A stretch of 27,936 bases of DNA from Ignavibacteriaceae bacterium (GCA_031292465.1 JARLHB010000135.1:1-27936), one strand, 5' to 3'; shown: positions 1 through 8,512, counted from the stretch's first letter. The notes: a model not told the origin generated them from the letters alone. Numbers and translations are program-made.

Positions 1-701
1 TCAATCCTTCCCATAACATCATTGTACTCATGCGTACCTTTGCCGTGCTTGCCCATAAAGCCGACTGCATGTGAATCATCAACCATAACGAGTGCGTTAT
101 ACTTATCTGCCAGATTGCAGATGTCTTTAAGCTTTGCAATAAATCCGTCCATTGAAAAAACGCCATCGGTTGCTATTAAACGTATCTTTGCAGACTGTGC
201 TTCTTTAAGCTTTTCTTCAAGGTCGTTCATATCGCTGTTCTTATATCTGAAACGCTGAGCCTTGCACAAACGTATTCCGTCTATAATGCTTGCATGATTA
301 AGCTCGTCGCTGATTATAGCATCATTCTCAGAAAGTAATGTTTCAAACAAACCGCCGTTTGCATCAAAGCATGATGAATAAAGAATAGTATCTTCCGTTT
401 CAAGAAATTCTGCAATCTTTTGTTCAAGCTCTTTATGTATTTGCTGTGTGCCGCAAATAAACCGGACGGACGAAAGTCCGTAGCCCCATTTATCATAGCT
501 CTCTTTAGCGGCTTTTATTACTTCGGGATGATTTGCAAGCCCGAGGTAATTATTAGCGCACATATTTAAAACCTGCTGCCCGCCGGCAACTTCAATAGTT
601 GCTTTTTGCGGACTTGTAATTATTCTTTCATGTTTAAATAAACCGTCGGAGTCTATTTGTTTCAACTGCTGTGAATAAAAATTTCTTATTTCTTCATTCA
701 T
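1..701 (-). CDS. kbl: Glycine C-acetyltransferase (2-amino-3-ketobutyrate CoA ligase), 3'-truncated by window edge
   Basis: PLP-dependent enzyme that cleaves 2-amino-3-ketobutyrate with CoA to give glycine and acetyl-CoA, the second step of threonine breakdown. I translated the reverse strand from the ATG at 701; it gives 233 codons starting MNEEIRNFYSQQLKQIDSDG. Recognisable family segments are NMCANNYLGLANHP, GYGLSSVRFICGTQ, LYSSCFDANGGLFETLL, DELNHASIIDGIRLCKA and VMVDDSHAVGFMGKHGKGTH, very close to E. coli Kbl. The family is about 400 residues, so the PLP-lysine segment (GTLGKALGG in relatives) and the C-terminal domain lie outside the window. An AGAGG Shine-Dalgarno element sits about 8 nt before the start. 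tdh lies about 290 bp upstream on the same strand, giving the classical tdh/kbl pair, though the gap holds a repeat element and the two need not be one tight operon. Identity is very secure. Confidence 0.95.
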   Translation of the reverse strand, partial: MNEEIRNFYSQQLKQIDSDGLFKHERIITSPQKATIEVAGGQQVLNMCANNYLGLANHPEVIKAAKESYDKWGYGLSSVRFICGTQQIHKELEQKIAEFLETEDTILYSSCFDANGGLFETLLSENDAIISDELNHASIIDGIRLCKAQRFRYKNSDMNDLEEKLKEAQSAKIRLIATDGVFSMDGFIAKLKDICNLADKYNALVMVDDSHAVGFMGKHGKGTHEYNDVMGRI

Positions 702-994
702 AATAATACCTCTTTTATTTAGATATGTTCTCAATACTTCTATTCTGCTCCGATAAATCGGTGCTCTGTTTTAATATTTGTATTCTTAATTACAATCACT
801 TAACCACTATGCTGCTTTATTAGTCTGGGTTCATCTGTACAATTATTTGTGATTATGTGTTGACCATAATTTATTCTAAATTGTTTGTAATTAGAACACC
901 ATGCCGCTTCTACGAAGCTCTGTTCTCATTGTCTTTATTTGGTCCTACAAGCATTTCGCGGCTCTGCTGCTTTATTAAGACACCGGTATATTGT
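702..994. other. Intergenic gap between tdh and kbl with repeat element
   Basis: No credible gene. The stretch holds an 18-bp imperfect palindrome around CCGATAAATCGG (750-761) and, nearer tdh, a dispersed hairpin repeat (about 896-975) that recurs inverted near 12.9 kb. A terminator for tdh or a promoter for kbl must lie here but I cannot pinpoint either. Confidence 0.5.
896..975 (+). repeat. Dispersed intergenic hairpin repeat, copy A
   Basis: About 80 bp that align, by eye at roughly three quarters identity, with the reverse complement of 12912-12993. The shared blocks are CACCATnCCGCTTCTACGAA followed by GCTC, and further on ACAAGCATTTCGCGGCT followed by nTGCnGCTTT. Each block contains a mini-hairpin: GCTTC-TAC-GAAGC at 906-918 and GCGGC-TCT-GCTGC at 958-970 (one G.U pair). 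It lies just downstream of tdh on its strand, so it could also act as a transcript 3' end structure. No coding potential is seen. Confidence 0.65.
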
Positions 995-2026
995 CTACAT
1001 CCAGTCCAAAACAATTTTGCCGGAGTTACCGGACTTCATCAATTCAAAGCCTTCCTTAAACTGTTCAAACGGATAACGGTTCGTAATAATAGGAGAAATA
1101 TCCAGCCCTGTTTGAAGCATTACCTGCATTTTGTACCAGGTTTCAAACATTTCTCTGCCGTAAATACCTTTAAGCGTAAGTCCGTTGAAAATGATGGTTT
1201 CCCAGTCTATAGCTGCATTAGGCAAAAGCCCAAGCAAAGCAACTTTACCGCCATGGCACATAGAAGAGAGCATACTTTTAAAAGCGTCAACACTGCCGGA
1301 CATTTCAAGCCCGACATCAAAACCTTCTTTCATGTCCAGTTCTTTCATTACATCTTCCAGCTTTTCATCTGCAACATTAACGGCTCTTGTAACGCCCATT
1401 TTTTCTGCCAGTTTAAGGCGGTAGGGGTTTACATCTGTAATTATAACGTATCTTGCGCCGGCATGTTTAACAATTGCAGCGGCCATAATTCCTATAGGCC
1501 CGGCGCCTGTTATTAAAACATCTTCGCCAAGCACGTTGAACGATAGCGCTGTATGTGCCGCATTCCCAAACGGGTCAAAGATAGAAAACAATTCTTCCGG
1601 TATGGACGGGTCGCAATGCCATACATTTGATACCGGGATGCTAAGGTACTCAGCAAAGCAGCCAGGCCTGTTAACGCCAACGCCCTTTGTATTCGGGCAT
1701 AAATGCCTTCTGCCCGCGCGGCAGTTTCTGCAATATCCGCATACTAAATGCCCTTCTCCGCTTACAAGTTCTCCTATCTTTACATCATGAACATTGCTGC
1801 CTATTGCTTCAACTGTTCCCACATACTCATGCCCCGTAACCATTGGTACGGGTATGGTTTTTTTTGCCCAGTCATCCCACTTATATATGTGTATGTCGGT
1901 TCCGCAGATAGATGTTTTATGAATCTTTATCAGGACATCATTCACACCCACTTCGGGTACGGGGACTTCATCAAGCCATAAGCCCGGTTCAGCATATTTC
2001 TTAACAAGAGCCTTCATCTTTTTCAT
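995..2026 (-). CDS. tdh: L-threonine 3-dehydrogenase
   Basis: Zinc-dependent medium-chain dehydrogenase that oxidises L-threonine to 2-amino-3-ketobutyrate with NAD+; the product is the substrate of Kbl encoded next to it. The 343 residues match the full family length (E. coli enzyme 341). Visible features are the catalytic zinc region SICGTDIHIYKWDDW (Cys41) and GHEYVG (His66-Glu67), the structural-zinc cysteine cluster CGYCRNCRAGRRHLC, the Tdh signature GVGVNRPGCFAEYL, the NAD-binding GAGPIGIMAAA and the late segment GIYGREMFETWYKMQ. The first ATG (2026) has AAGGA 5 nt upstream, so it is preferred over the internal Met4. Cytoplasmic. Nothing in it departs from the family. Confidence 0.97.
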   Translation of the reverse strand: MKKMKALVKKYAEPGLWLDEVPVPEVGVNDVLIKIHKTSICGTDIHIYKWDDWAKKTIPVPMVTGHEYVGTVEAIGSNVHDVKIGELVSGEGHLVCGYCRNCRAGRRHLCPNTKGVGVNRPGCFAEYLSIPVSNVWHCDPSIPEELFSIFDPFGNAAHTALSFNVLGEDVLITGAGPIGIMAAAIVKHAGARYVIITDVNPYRLKLAEKMGVTRAVNVADEKLEDVMKELDMKEGFDVGLEMSGSVDAFKSMLSSMCHGGKVALLGLLPNAAIDWETIIFNGLTLKGIYGREMFETWYKMQVMLQTGLDISPIITNRYPFEQFKEGFELMKSGNSGKIVLDWM

Positions 2027-2184
2027 ATTAGTCCTTAAAATTTTTTATTGAGTAATTTTCTTAATAAATAAATTATTTTCTATTTGTTAAAGTTTATAAT
2101 ACTAAAATTATAGATATAGAAAACAAACGACAAATTGTGTATGTAGTTGAAATCAATTGAAATGGAAAATATATGATTGGAAAA

Positions 2185-2220
2185 GGGGGAAAATAACCCA
2201 AAACGGCATATTCTTCCCCC
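2185..2220 (-). terminator. Probable intrinsic terminator of the TerB-like gene
   Basis: Read on the minus strand, GGGGGAA (2220-2214) pairs with TTCCCCC (2191-2185), with extra partial pairing inside, and the 3' arm is followed by TTTTCC. It lies about 35 nt after the stop of the gene at 2254-2667. The loop is long (about 22 nt), so the call is moderate. Confidence 0.5.
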
Positions 2221-2253
2221 GGAAAGCAATATACTTAAAAGGCGGAGAAGCGG

Positions 2254-2667
2254 CTATATAATAGAATACAGGGCATATTCAGTTGAAGTGAACATGCTCA
2301 TGCTGTCTTTTATTTTTTTTAATTTGTTGGCAAACCATTCTTCATCCAAATCATTCTCTGATGCGGTTTGTCTAAGCCACTCAAGTTCCTTATCGGTAAT
2401 TATTTTATCCTTAAGCGCTAATTTAATTCCGTCGGTAATAAAGGATTCGGCTATTTCCTTTCCGGAGAATTTAATAGGATTTTCCGGTATGTACCTGTTA
2501 GATAGAAGGCTGCGTATAGTGCTCTCATAAAAATCAGAGGCAAAACCGAGTTTTGAAGCAATACCTTTAAGGAATTTCTTTTCAAAATCGGTTAAAGTAT
2601 CATCTTTTTTAGCAACTATTAAAAGTCCTTTTAAATAACTGCTTTTATCAAGCTGTGATAATTCCAT
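2254..2667 (-). CDS. Small acidic TerB-like hypothetical protein
   Basis: 137 residues from the ATG at 2667, starting MELSQLDKSSYLKGLLIVAKKD. No signal peptide or membrane segment; mostly helical, charged and soluble. The pattern 'LKGLLIVAKKDDTLTDFEK.FLKGIA..LGF' followed by 'IKLALKDKIITDKELEWLRQTA' resembles the two-helix-pair arrangement of TerB/DjlA-type domains, where acidic residues at the helix turns (here KDDTLTDFE and KDKIITDKE) may bind metal. This resemblance is a pattern judgement, not a family match. An open frame extends to 2703, but the extra residues MLCCQIVREIYI read like untranslated leader; GAGGG lies 11 nt before the chosen start, a long spacing. It stands alone between tdh and the kinase-like gene, with a terminator-like hairpin behind it. 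Function unknown. Confidence 0.7.
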   Translation of the reverse strand: MELSQLDKSSYLKGLLIVAKKDDTLTDFEKKFLKGIASKLGFASDFYESTIRSLLSNRYIPENPIKFSGKEIAESFITDGIKLALKDKIITDKELEWLRQTASENDLDEEWFANKLKKIKDSMSMFTSTEYALYSII

Positions 2668-3377
2668 TATATATATTTCCCTCACTATTTGGCAGCATAA
2701 CAATACTTATTCTATACTAAAGTAATTATCGAATATTACTGCCCAAATTTTAATCGTTAATAGCAAATATTTTGTGTTAACATGTAATTCTTAATGTATC
2801 AAACCGAAACAGAATGATTGAAATCAAAATGCTTTATATTAAAGCTAATCATAACCCGTACAAACATACTTCAGTTTGGTATTATCCATAAAGGGAAAAT
2901 TTTCCCCTTTGATTTATCACAAAGGTTTAAAGTAGTAAAGGGCTAAAATAACTGACCATTTTATAAGCAGTTCTTAGCTCTTTATTGTTTAATCGTTTGT
3001 TGTTTTTTCCCGACTTGTAAAAATTTTATTGGCGCCGGATTGTGCTGCTTTGTAAAAACAGGGCAGTATAGTGGTAAATATATCCTGTCATTACAAAATT
3101 ACTCTGACAGAAATTATGTTTATGTTCGGCAGCGATAGTTTTGTAAGGATGGTTTAGGGTGGCAGGATTTTAATATTATCCGAAATAATAATAAGCTTGT
3201 TTAATTAACTATGAAATACTGATGTAAAACAAAATGAGCCCGTTAAACATCATTCCACTTTACTAAAATTATAGTTCCCTAATAAAGTAAATTTACCTGA
3301 ATTGTATATTTTAAAATAGAATTAAAAGTTTAATTCAGGACAATTATATTTTCAAACAATTTATCAATTAAATAAAT
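2668..3377. other. Long AT-rich intergenic region
   Basis: About 710 bp without a credible gene in any frame. The one structure that stands out is a 21-bp near-perfect palindrome at 2890-2910 (AAAGGG, AAAATTTT, CCCCTTT with one unmatched base). The kinase-like gene at 3378-4121 ends at the right edge and has no obvious hairpin directly after its stop, so this palindrome, about 470 nt on, may be its transcript end. The promoter of the TerB-like gene should lie in the left part. Confidence 0.5.
2890..2910. repeat. Near-perfect 21-bp palindrome
   Basis: AAAGGG-AAAATTTT-CCCCTTT: a palindrome with one missing G. It is symmetrical and ends in T-runs on both strands, so it could be a bidirectional terminator or a protein-binding site. 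It does not touch a gene. Confidence 0.45.
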
Positions 3378-4121
3378 CTATACCAGTTCGTATGTCCTTT
3401 CTTCATTAATGGAAAAAGTTTCCGGGAATTTTTCCAATACGGCAAGGCCTATCATCCGGGCAGCTTTTTTATAAGGGATCTGATTAGTATTAATAATCAT
3501 GTGGTAAAGAAGCGGATCATTAATATCCTTATTAAAATAGCTTTTTACATAATGCATACGGGCAAGGTCTTCCTTTTTAGTAAATTCAATTGCCTCTTTA
3601 TGGTTAAAGTTATATATCTCTTCAATATGCTGTACCCTAACATCAAAAGGCGCAACAAGCCTTATATGGAATGCATTCTTTAACTTTGTTGTAATCAGGT
3701 TTGCAGCCCTGCCTACGATAATAACGTTACCCTTTTGTGCAAGCTGAAGTATAGTTCGCGAAGTTGTTTTTATAAGTACTCCTACGTGCGGATGTATCCC
3801 AAGCAGTTCATTTACAATGGATTTTAACTCTGAAAGTTTGTCCTCAATAAAGTACTGGCTTAGCTTCTGCGGTAAATGATGATCTTCAAGAATTTTCTCT
3901 ATCAGGTTTTTATCAAAAGCCGTCCATGGAATAGAATTATCATCGCTGAAGATTTGGAAAAAATCGACAAGAGCCTCGCTTACTTTATCTGCCCCGGCGC
4001 CGGTTTCCCTTGATATGGTTATGCATGGCCCTTGTTTTGAATGAATACGATTTGAGTCTGAATCTGTTGAATGTGATTCGATGTAGAGTTTTGCTTTTTC
4101 CAGAGCTCCCTTTACTATCAT
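3378..4121 (-). CDS. Cytidylate kinase-like family protein
   Basis: 247-residue soluble protein of the cytidylate-kinase-like family (P-loop nucleoside-monophosphate kinase fold). The segment CITISRETGAGADKVSEAL (residues 33-51) occupies the place of the P-loop and shows the ISRE.GaG form typical of this family, not GxxGxGKS/T. Later family features are WTAFDKNLIEKIL, TILQLAQKGNVIIVGRAAN (about 120-140), the FHIRLVAPFDVRV strand and the C-terminal YHMIINTNQIPYKKAARMI. The family is found widely in anaerobes; its real substrate is generally not known, so I would not call it Cmk. The start at 4121 has AGAGG about 8 nt upstream. It is a single gene between two long non-coding stretches; no operon partner is visible. 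Confidence 0.85.
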   Translation of the reverse strand: MIVKGALEKAKLYIESHSTDSDSNRIHSKQGPCITISRETGAGADKVSEALVDFFQIFSDDNSIPWTAFDKNLIEKILEDHHLPQKLSQYFIEDKLSELKSIVNELLGIHPHVGVLIKTTSRTILQLAQKGNVIIVGRAANLITTKLKNAFHIRLVAPFDVRVQHIEEIYNFNHKEAIEFTKKEDLARMHYVKSYFNKDINDPLLYHMIINTNQIPYKKAARMIGLAVLEKFPETFSINEERTYELV

Positions 4122-4294
4122 ATTGATCGCCTCTTATTTTGTTAACGACCGTGATTAAGTAAAACAGGAAAATGCTGTATTGTTTATCTAATATAATGTA
4201 CTTAAAATTTTATTAAGACAAAAGGGGAGGTGATTTATGGATAATTAACATTTCGTAAAAATCAATTTATTTTAAAGCAGCTTAGTAGCAAAAG

Positions 4295-4323
4295 CAGCGC
4301 ATTCCGGTAGGCAGGTTTCGCTG
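4295..4323. repeat. Hairpin with TTCCGGTAGGC motif (REP-like)
   Basis: CAGCG/CGCTG arms enclose a loop containing TTCCGGTAGGC (4302-4312). The same 11-mer lies at 12781-12791 inside another inverted-repeat structure, and a variant (CCTTCCGGCAGGAGG) forms the fumC terminator at 11.4 kb. Likely a dispersed short palindromic element. Confidence 0.4.
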
Positions 4324-4394
4324 TACAAAAGGAGCAATAGAAATTAATATATTTATTGTAAGGTGTGTTGGCTAAATATAGAATCTGAATTATA

Positions 4395-4425
4395 ATAAGG
4401 GACAAAGAATAACTTTGTCCCTTAT
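4395..4425 (-). terminator. Strong hairpin terminator of the large secreted-protein gene
   Basis: ATAAGGGACAAAG (4395-4407) and CTTTGTCCCTTAT (4413-4425) form a perfect 13-bp stem with a 5-nt loop, 17 nt after the stop codon of the minus-strand gene 4442-8512. The T-run after the stem is weak (TATAATTC). Confidence 0.75.
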
Positions 4426-4441
4426 GTTATAACAACTTATA

Positions 4442-7400
4442 CTATTTAATCAGCATTAATTTTTTAGTCTCAATATAGCTGTCCGCGGTAATCCTGTAGA
4501 AATAAACACCGCTTGACAGAGCTGAGGCATCAAATTTAACCTGATAACGTCCCGGAGACTTCTTTTCATCAACAAGTGTTCTAACTTGTCTTCCCAGAAT
4601 GTCATAAATTATAATTTTAACTAACGACTGTTTTGGGATATCAAATGAAATTATTGTTGACGGATTGAAGGGGTTCGGGTAATTCTGACGAAGTGCATAA
4701 GTTAATGGTAGGAAAGGAGCCTGCTGCGATACACCCGTAATGGTGGAAGATACCAACAATGAATCACTTCCATTTAAGGTGAACCTGTATGTTCCCGTCT
4801 TTTCCATTAAAATTCTGGTGCTGGAGTTATTAAAGTCAGTCAACACCAGGGAAACCCCTTTCGGAACGCTTGAAGAATCCCATGTCAATACCGTATTAGC
4901 AGGGTAAGTTGATGATCCGACAATTATTTTCCAGTTAGCGGATTGTGCAACCGGGCGGACATCAGCGCTGAAATTAGGGCCTATTATGCTTTCCCATTCA
5001 GGATGAGGAAATGCCAGATAGACATAGTTTGCTGACGGCGGATTAGGCGGATGCGGCAGATCGTACGCTGCATCGAAGCCCGCCTTTGCATTGGCAGCAA
5101 CCCCGAATCCTCCCAATTTATCCAATGAATTACCTGCCTGCAATGCCAGATTAACATACCAGTTAGAGTCTGATGCGGCAATGTTCATAGTCTTCTTAAG
5201 TGATGCCGCCAATTTCTGTTTAGAAATCGATATAGATTCACTGCTGATTACAGGCGGTTCGAAAATGAGGCGCAAGGATGTATCTATTACGGCCAGCCAG
5301 TACCCATTCCATGGAATCAAAGTATCAGCCGTAGAATAGTTGCCGGCGGTTGATAGATAGGAGTATAATACAGGCGATATCCAGTTGAGAGTAACCGCGC
5401 TGTCCATGCTTACAGTAATGGCCCCATTATTAAAATACAATGCATGCTTTGAGTAATTAGGGACAAAATACGGTAACGATATTATGTTGAACCCCGGATT
5501 CAAAGAAACCCCGACTGAATCCATTACCTGTACTCCGGTTGACATAGCAGTTACCGGAGATAATGCGCCAAGCCAGTAGCCCTGTCCCAAATTAAATGTA
5601 TTTGAAACAAAGTATCCACTGTCTGTTGAATAACCATAAAGGTAAGTTGTTGGATCCGTACCAAATATAGATTCCTTTAGCGGATTAGCTGCTTTTAGCG
5701 GAAGCCCTGCCATACTCCATCCCTGGCCATATGTGTACGACAGCGATATTGGACCGCCGACAATTATCTGGAACATGTGTACCGTATCCGTACCGGTATT
5801 ATATGTGTAGGTGCTCATTGCCCGCAGATCTTGTATGCTGTCTGACTTCATATCCATAAGCTTTACAGAATATGCCCATGGAACCGAAGCGCTTAATAAG
5901 AAGCTAAGAGACATTGTCTGATTATTCTGATCCGTAGCAACAGCAAAAGTCCACACTTTGCTTTCAGAAGTCAAATTTGTATCGAGTTTCATATCTGCCA
6001 GGAAGTCAGGCCCGACGGCAGTTGCCCACTCGGAATGCGGGAAATAAACATAAACAAAACTGCTGGGCGGCTTAGGCGGCTTCGGAAGATCGAAAGTGCT
6101 GTCGAAGCCGTTAGTTGCTTTTGCATCGGCGCCGGCATATGACGTGGTGTCTTGTATTCCTGCTGCGGATGCGTGTATATTAATTGTCCAGTGAGAGTTC
6201 TGAACGCCTAATACAAGCACAGAAGCTTCATTTGAAAGAGCGCTTTCGTTTGTTGAAAGATCAAAAGCGGATATTGCGAACCTATAAGTTTTATCACCTG
6301 TTAATCCTGAAACGTAGAAAGTATCAATGGTGGAAACAATAATAGGTGATGATCCTTCATTTGCATCAGTTCCGCTGAAGCCGGTGGCTGCAGATGAATA
6401 GTATATCTTATATCCCGAGAGGTCCTTCTCGGTATTAGGTGTCCACGTTAGCATCACCTGTCCTGTAGCCGGCGAAGTAGCTTTAAGCAGTAGAGGAGCT
6501 GCCGGCGGTACCAGATCAGGAATGACAACACCACGGTTTATATCTTTCAGTTCTACATTGGTTCCGCTTATCTCTATTGTGTACAAATTTAATCCGGATG
6601 AATCTTTGTTTGCCAGTACTTTCCAGGTCATCGAGAAAGCACCTTGAGCCGGAATAGTGCTTACGGTCGTGTCGACTGATCCGGAGTCAATTGTAAGTCC
6701 ATTGTACATAAAGAACCGGATTCTTACATCCTCTGCGTCTACTGTACCGGTGTTAAAGAAATCCGCATGAACAATAAACGGATTAGGCGAAAGGAGTGAA
6801 TTCTCAATTCCGAGTGCGCCCGGAGCAGTAACATTTACTGCTATAGGCGGCATTAAATCCAGGTTTGATTTTAAAGGTCTATACGCTGCGTTGTTTGATT
6901 CGTTTGATTCGGCAATAGTATTGTTCGGATCAACCTTAACGTAAATGGAATGATACCTAACATTGGAAGGTACAACGTAGGTTACCGTGCCAGTATAGCT
7001 TCCTCCGGCAGCAACTAATGGGGCCTGGAAACTACCGACAGGCGGTGCAACGCCAACGTCAGGATTGCCGTCATAGAGTACAACGGAAACATTCGAAGCA
7101 TCAAGTGTTCCCTGATTATGGACGGTTACACTAATTTGTATATGGTCGCCGGTCTTGTAAACACTATCGGGTGGATTAAAGGAAATATCATTTTGTGAGA
7201 CGGCGAGATCAGGCAAGCCAAGTGCATAACCCAGGGGCATAAAATCCGCGCCCCAGCCGCCGCTGCTTTGAATAACAGATACTCTTCCTGTTCCTTCAAT
7301 TCTGTAAACAATATTACCATAATCGGAACCAAATATATAACCCTGTCCGGTCTGAAGCAGTGTATCTGCAACAAGAGTGGGAGAAGTATAAGGATAAGTT

Positions 7401-8512
7401 GTATCGCCAAGCCTGGTTATGACTACCCGGTTATTATCGTCATACGAAAAAATTGAGACCTGGCTTTGAATTGTAGGTACAACAAATGCTTTTCCAACAT
7501 TAGTCCCGGTAGAATCAGCACTGCGGGCCATATAATAGTAGCTGCCAGTATATCCTGCAAACGGTATGTCTGCGGCAGTTACTGTTCCCGAAGAAACAAC
7601 TTTCCAGAAAGTATCCTGAAAGATGGGTACTGTTGTTACCTGCCATAAGCCTAATGTCTTAACAAGAAGCGTGTCACCCGTGTTGACGTTTGTAACAACC
7701 ACATTGTTATTATCGGCATATGAAGTAAGTGTAATTGAGTTTTCCCAGCTTCCCGAATATCCCGAGAAACCATAGAAAAGATTTCCTGCAAACAACCCGT
7801 TGGCTGATGGGACGTAATAATCCTGATCTGTATAAGACAGAGCGGATACAGGCTCGTTACTGACAACCTGTACTGCCTTGTCTGATATGCCTGTAATATC
7901 AGGATAATCATAATGCTCGCCTGCATTAAGGGTTCCTGCATATAATATAGAACCAGTTTGTAAATCTTTAAGAGTAAACTGAGTACCATCCTGATATGCA
8001 AAAATAATGAAGTGCGGATCATAGCCATAAATAGAAGCCATCATCCACGTATTCAGTTTGGTGCTCAGGCCTCTTCCACTCTGGTCAAGTGCAAAGTAGC
8101 CATTTACATAATTTGTAATAGCATCGCCAATAAGAACAGAGTAGGGCTTATTGCCATTAATTGTGTATATACCCTGTCCGGGTGTAATGGAATAAAGTGT
8201 GTCAGCCTTCATAGAATCGGTGCCGACGGTATTTCCGTAACTGTCCACTATAGTAACAACAGTGTTATCAAAATAGGAGAAGACAGTTATATCTGAAAAA
8301 GTGAAGGTTGTGGCCGAATAAGAATCTGTGTTATTCTTAATGTTTCTCTTAGGATGTATAAATCCCATAGGGGTTGCTTTGCTGGAAGACGGCTTGACTC
8401 CCGGCGGTGCACCGGCAACTTTGCCGGTTGATTGAACCGTATTCCGTTGTTGTGCCGGCGTAACCTGCCAAAGGCAAAGGACGGCTGTAATACATAGTAC
8501 CAGTTTTTTCAT
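4442..8512 (-). CDS. Large secreted multidomain protein with type IX secretion sorting domain
   Basis: 1356 residues. An N-terminal signal peptide (MKKLVLCITAVLCLWQVTPA) directs Sec export, and residues about 1277-1356 are a Por/type IX sorting domain (NYPNPFNPST, GRQVRTLVDE, SGVYFYRI, KKLMLIK), so the protein should reach the cell surface or medium. In between: about 65-430 a beta-rich region of repeated 'D.T.V.V' strands resembling IgGFc-binding-type modules; about 432-546 a CARDB adhesion module (VTVHNQGTLDASNVSVVLYDG, ESNESNNA); a second CARDB-like module to about 665; a fibronectin III domain about 666-765 (MLTWTPNTEKDLSGYKIYY). Then come two copies of a unit with GFDxxxDLPxPPxPPS and FPHxEW..xxGPxFxAD (near 802 and 1146), separated by two beta modules each ending in GYWL. 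No catalytic motif is seen, so adhesion or structure is more likely than catalysis. The start has a very strong GGAGGAGGT site. Single gene with its own terminator. Confidence 0.9.
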   Translation of the reverse strand: MKKLVLCITAVLCLWQVTPAQQRNTVQSTGKVAGAPPGVKPSSSKATPMGFIHPKRNIKNNTDSYSATTFTFSDITVFSYFDNTVVTIVDSYGNTVGTDSMKADTLYSITPGQGIYTINGNKPYSVLIGDAITNYVNGYFALDQSGRGLSTKLNTWMMASIYGYDPHFIIFAYQDGTQFTLKDLQTGSILYAGTLNAGEHYDYPDITGISDKAVQVVSNEPVSALSYTDQDYYVPSANGLFAGNLFYGFSGYSGSWENSITLTSYADNNNVVVTNVNTGDTLLVKTLGLWQVTTVPIFQDTFWKVVSSGTVTAADIPFAGYTGSYYYMARSADSTGTNVGKAFVVPTIQSQVSIFSYDDNNRVVITRLGDTTYPYTSPTLVADTLLQTGQGYIFGSDYGNIVYRIEGTGRVSVIQSSGGWGADFMPLGYALGLPDLAVSQNDISFNPPDSVYKTGDHIQISVTVHNQGTLDASNVSVVLYDGNPDVGVAPPVGSFQAPLVAAGGSYTGTVTYVVPSNVRYHSIYVKVDPNNTIAESNESNNAAYRPLKSNLDLMPPIAVNVTAPGALGIENSLLSPNPFIVHADFFNTGTVDAEDVRIRFFMYNGLTIDSGSVDTTVSTIPAQGAFSMTWKVLANKDSSGLNLYTIEISGTNVELKDINRGVVIPDLVPPAAPLLLKATSPATGQVMLTWTPNTEKDLSGYKIYYSSAATGFSGTDANEGSSPIIVSTIDTFYVSGLTGDKTYRFAISAFDLSTNESALSNEASVLVLGVQNSHWTINIHASAAGIQDTTSYAGADAKATNGFDSTFDLPKPPKPPSSFVYVYFPHSEWATAVGPDFLADMKLDTNLTSESKVWTFAVATDQNNQTMSLSFLLSASVPWAYSVKLMDMKSDSIQDLRAMSTYTYNTGTDTVHMFQIIVGGPISLSYTYGQGWSMAGLPLKAANPLKESIFGTDPTTYLYGYSTDSGYFVSNTFNLGQGYWLGALSPVTAMSTGVQVMDSVGVSLNPGFNIISLPYFVPNYSKHALYFNNGAITVSMDSAVTLNWISPVLYSYLSTAGNYSTADTLIPWNGYWLAVIDTSLRLIFEPPVISSESISISKQKLAASLKKTMNIAASDSNWYVNLALQAGNSLDKLGGFGVAANAKAGFDAAYDLPHPPNPPSANYVYLAFPHPEWESIIGPNFSADVRPVAQSANWKIIVGSSTYPANTVLTWDSSSVPKGVSLVLTDFNNSSTRILMEKTGTYRFTLNGSDSLLVSSTITGVSQQAPFLPLTYALRQNYPNPFNPSTIISFDIPKQSLVKIIIYDILGRQVRTLVDEKKSPGRYQVKFDASALSSGVYFYRITADSYIETKKLMLIK

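Larger units (their letters stand above)
4122..4441. other. Intergenic region with hairpin repeat remnant and terminator
   Basis: About 320 bp between two minus-strand genes. It contains, in order: AT-rich leader of the kinase-like gene; a striking Shine-Dalgarno-like GGGGAGGTGAT followed on the plus strand by ATG GAT AAT TAA (4237-4248), a three-codon frame that is probably chance; a hairpin bounded by CAGCG (4295-4299) and CGCTG (4319-4323) whose loop contains TTCCGGTAGGC, an 11-mer repeated exactly at 12781-12791; and a strong terminator hairpin at 4395-4425. Confidence 0.55.

Noticed and set aside
22..258. Plus-strand open frame at the window start
   Set aside because: It is the complement of kbl coding sequence, which translates to a clear Kbl protein.
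750..761. CCGATAAATCGG palindrome as an operator
   Set aside because: Single short palindrome in a gap that already contains hairpin repeats; no second copy or promoter context supports a regulatory role.
857..1516. 219-codon plus-strand open frame antisense to tdh
   Set aside because: It lies almost wholly opposite tdh, whose protein matches the family end to end; the antisense translation has no family pattern and is rich in Cys, Phe and His, as expected of a shadow frame.
3040..3075. TTGTAAAAACAGGG-like boxes near 3050, 8630 and 13010 as a third repeat family
   Set aside because: The shared part is short and A-rich, and the flanks do not align, so chance is not excluded.
7126..8028. Several 60-125 codon frames within the large secreted-protein gene
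   Set aside because: They sit in other frames of a continuous 1356-codon gene with coherent domains; none has a ribosome binding site or family pattern.
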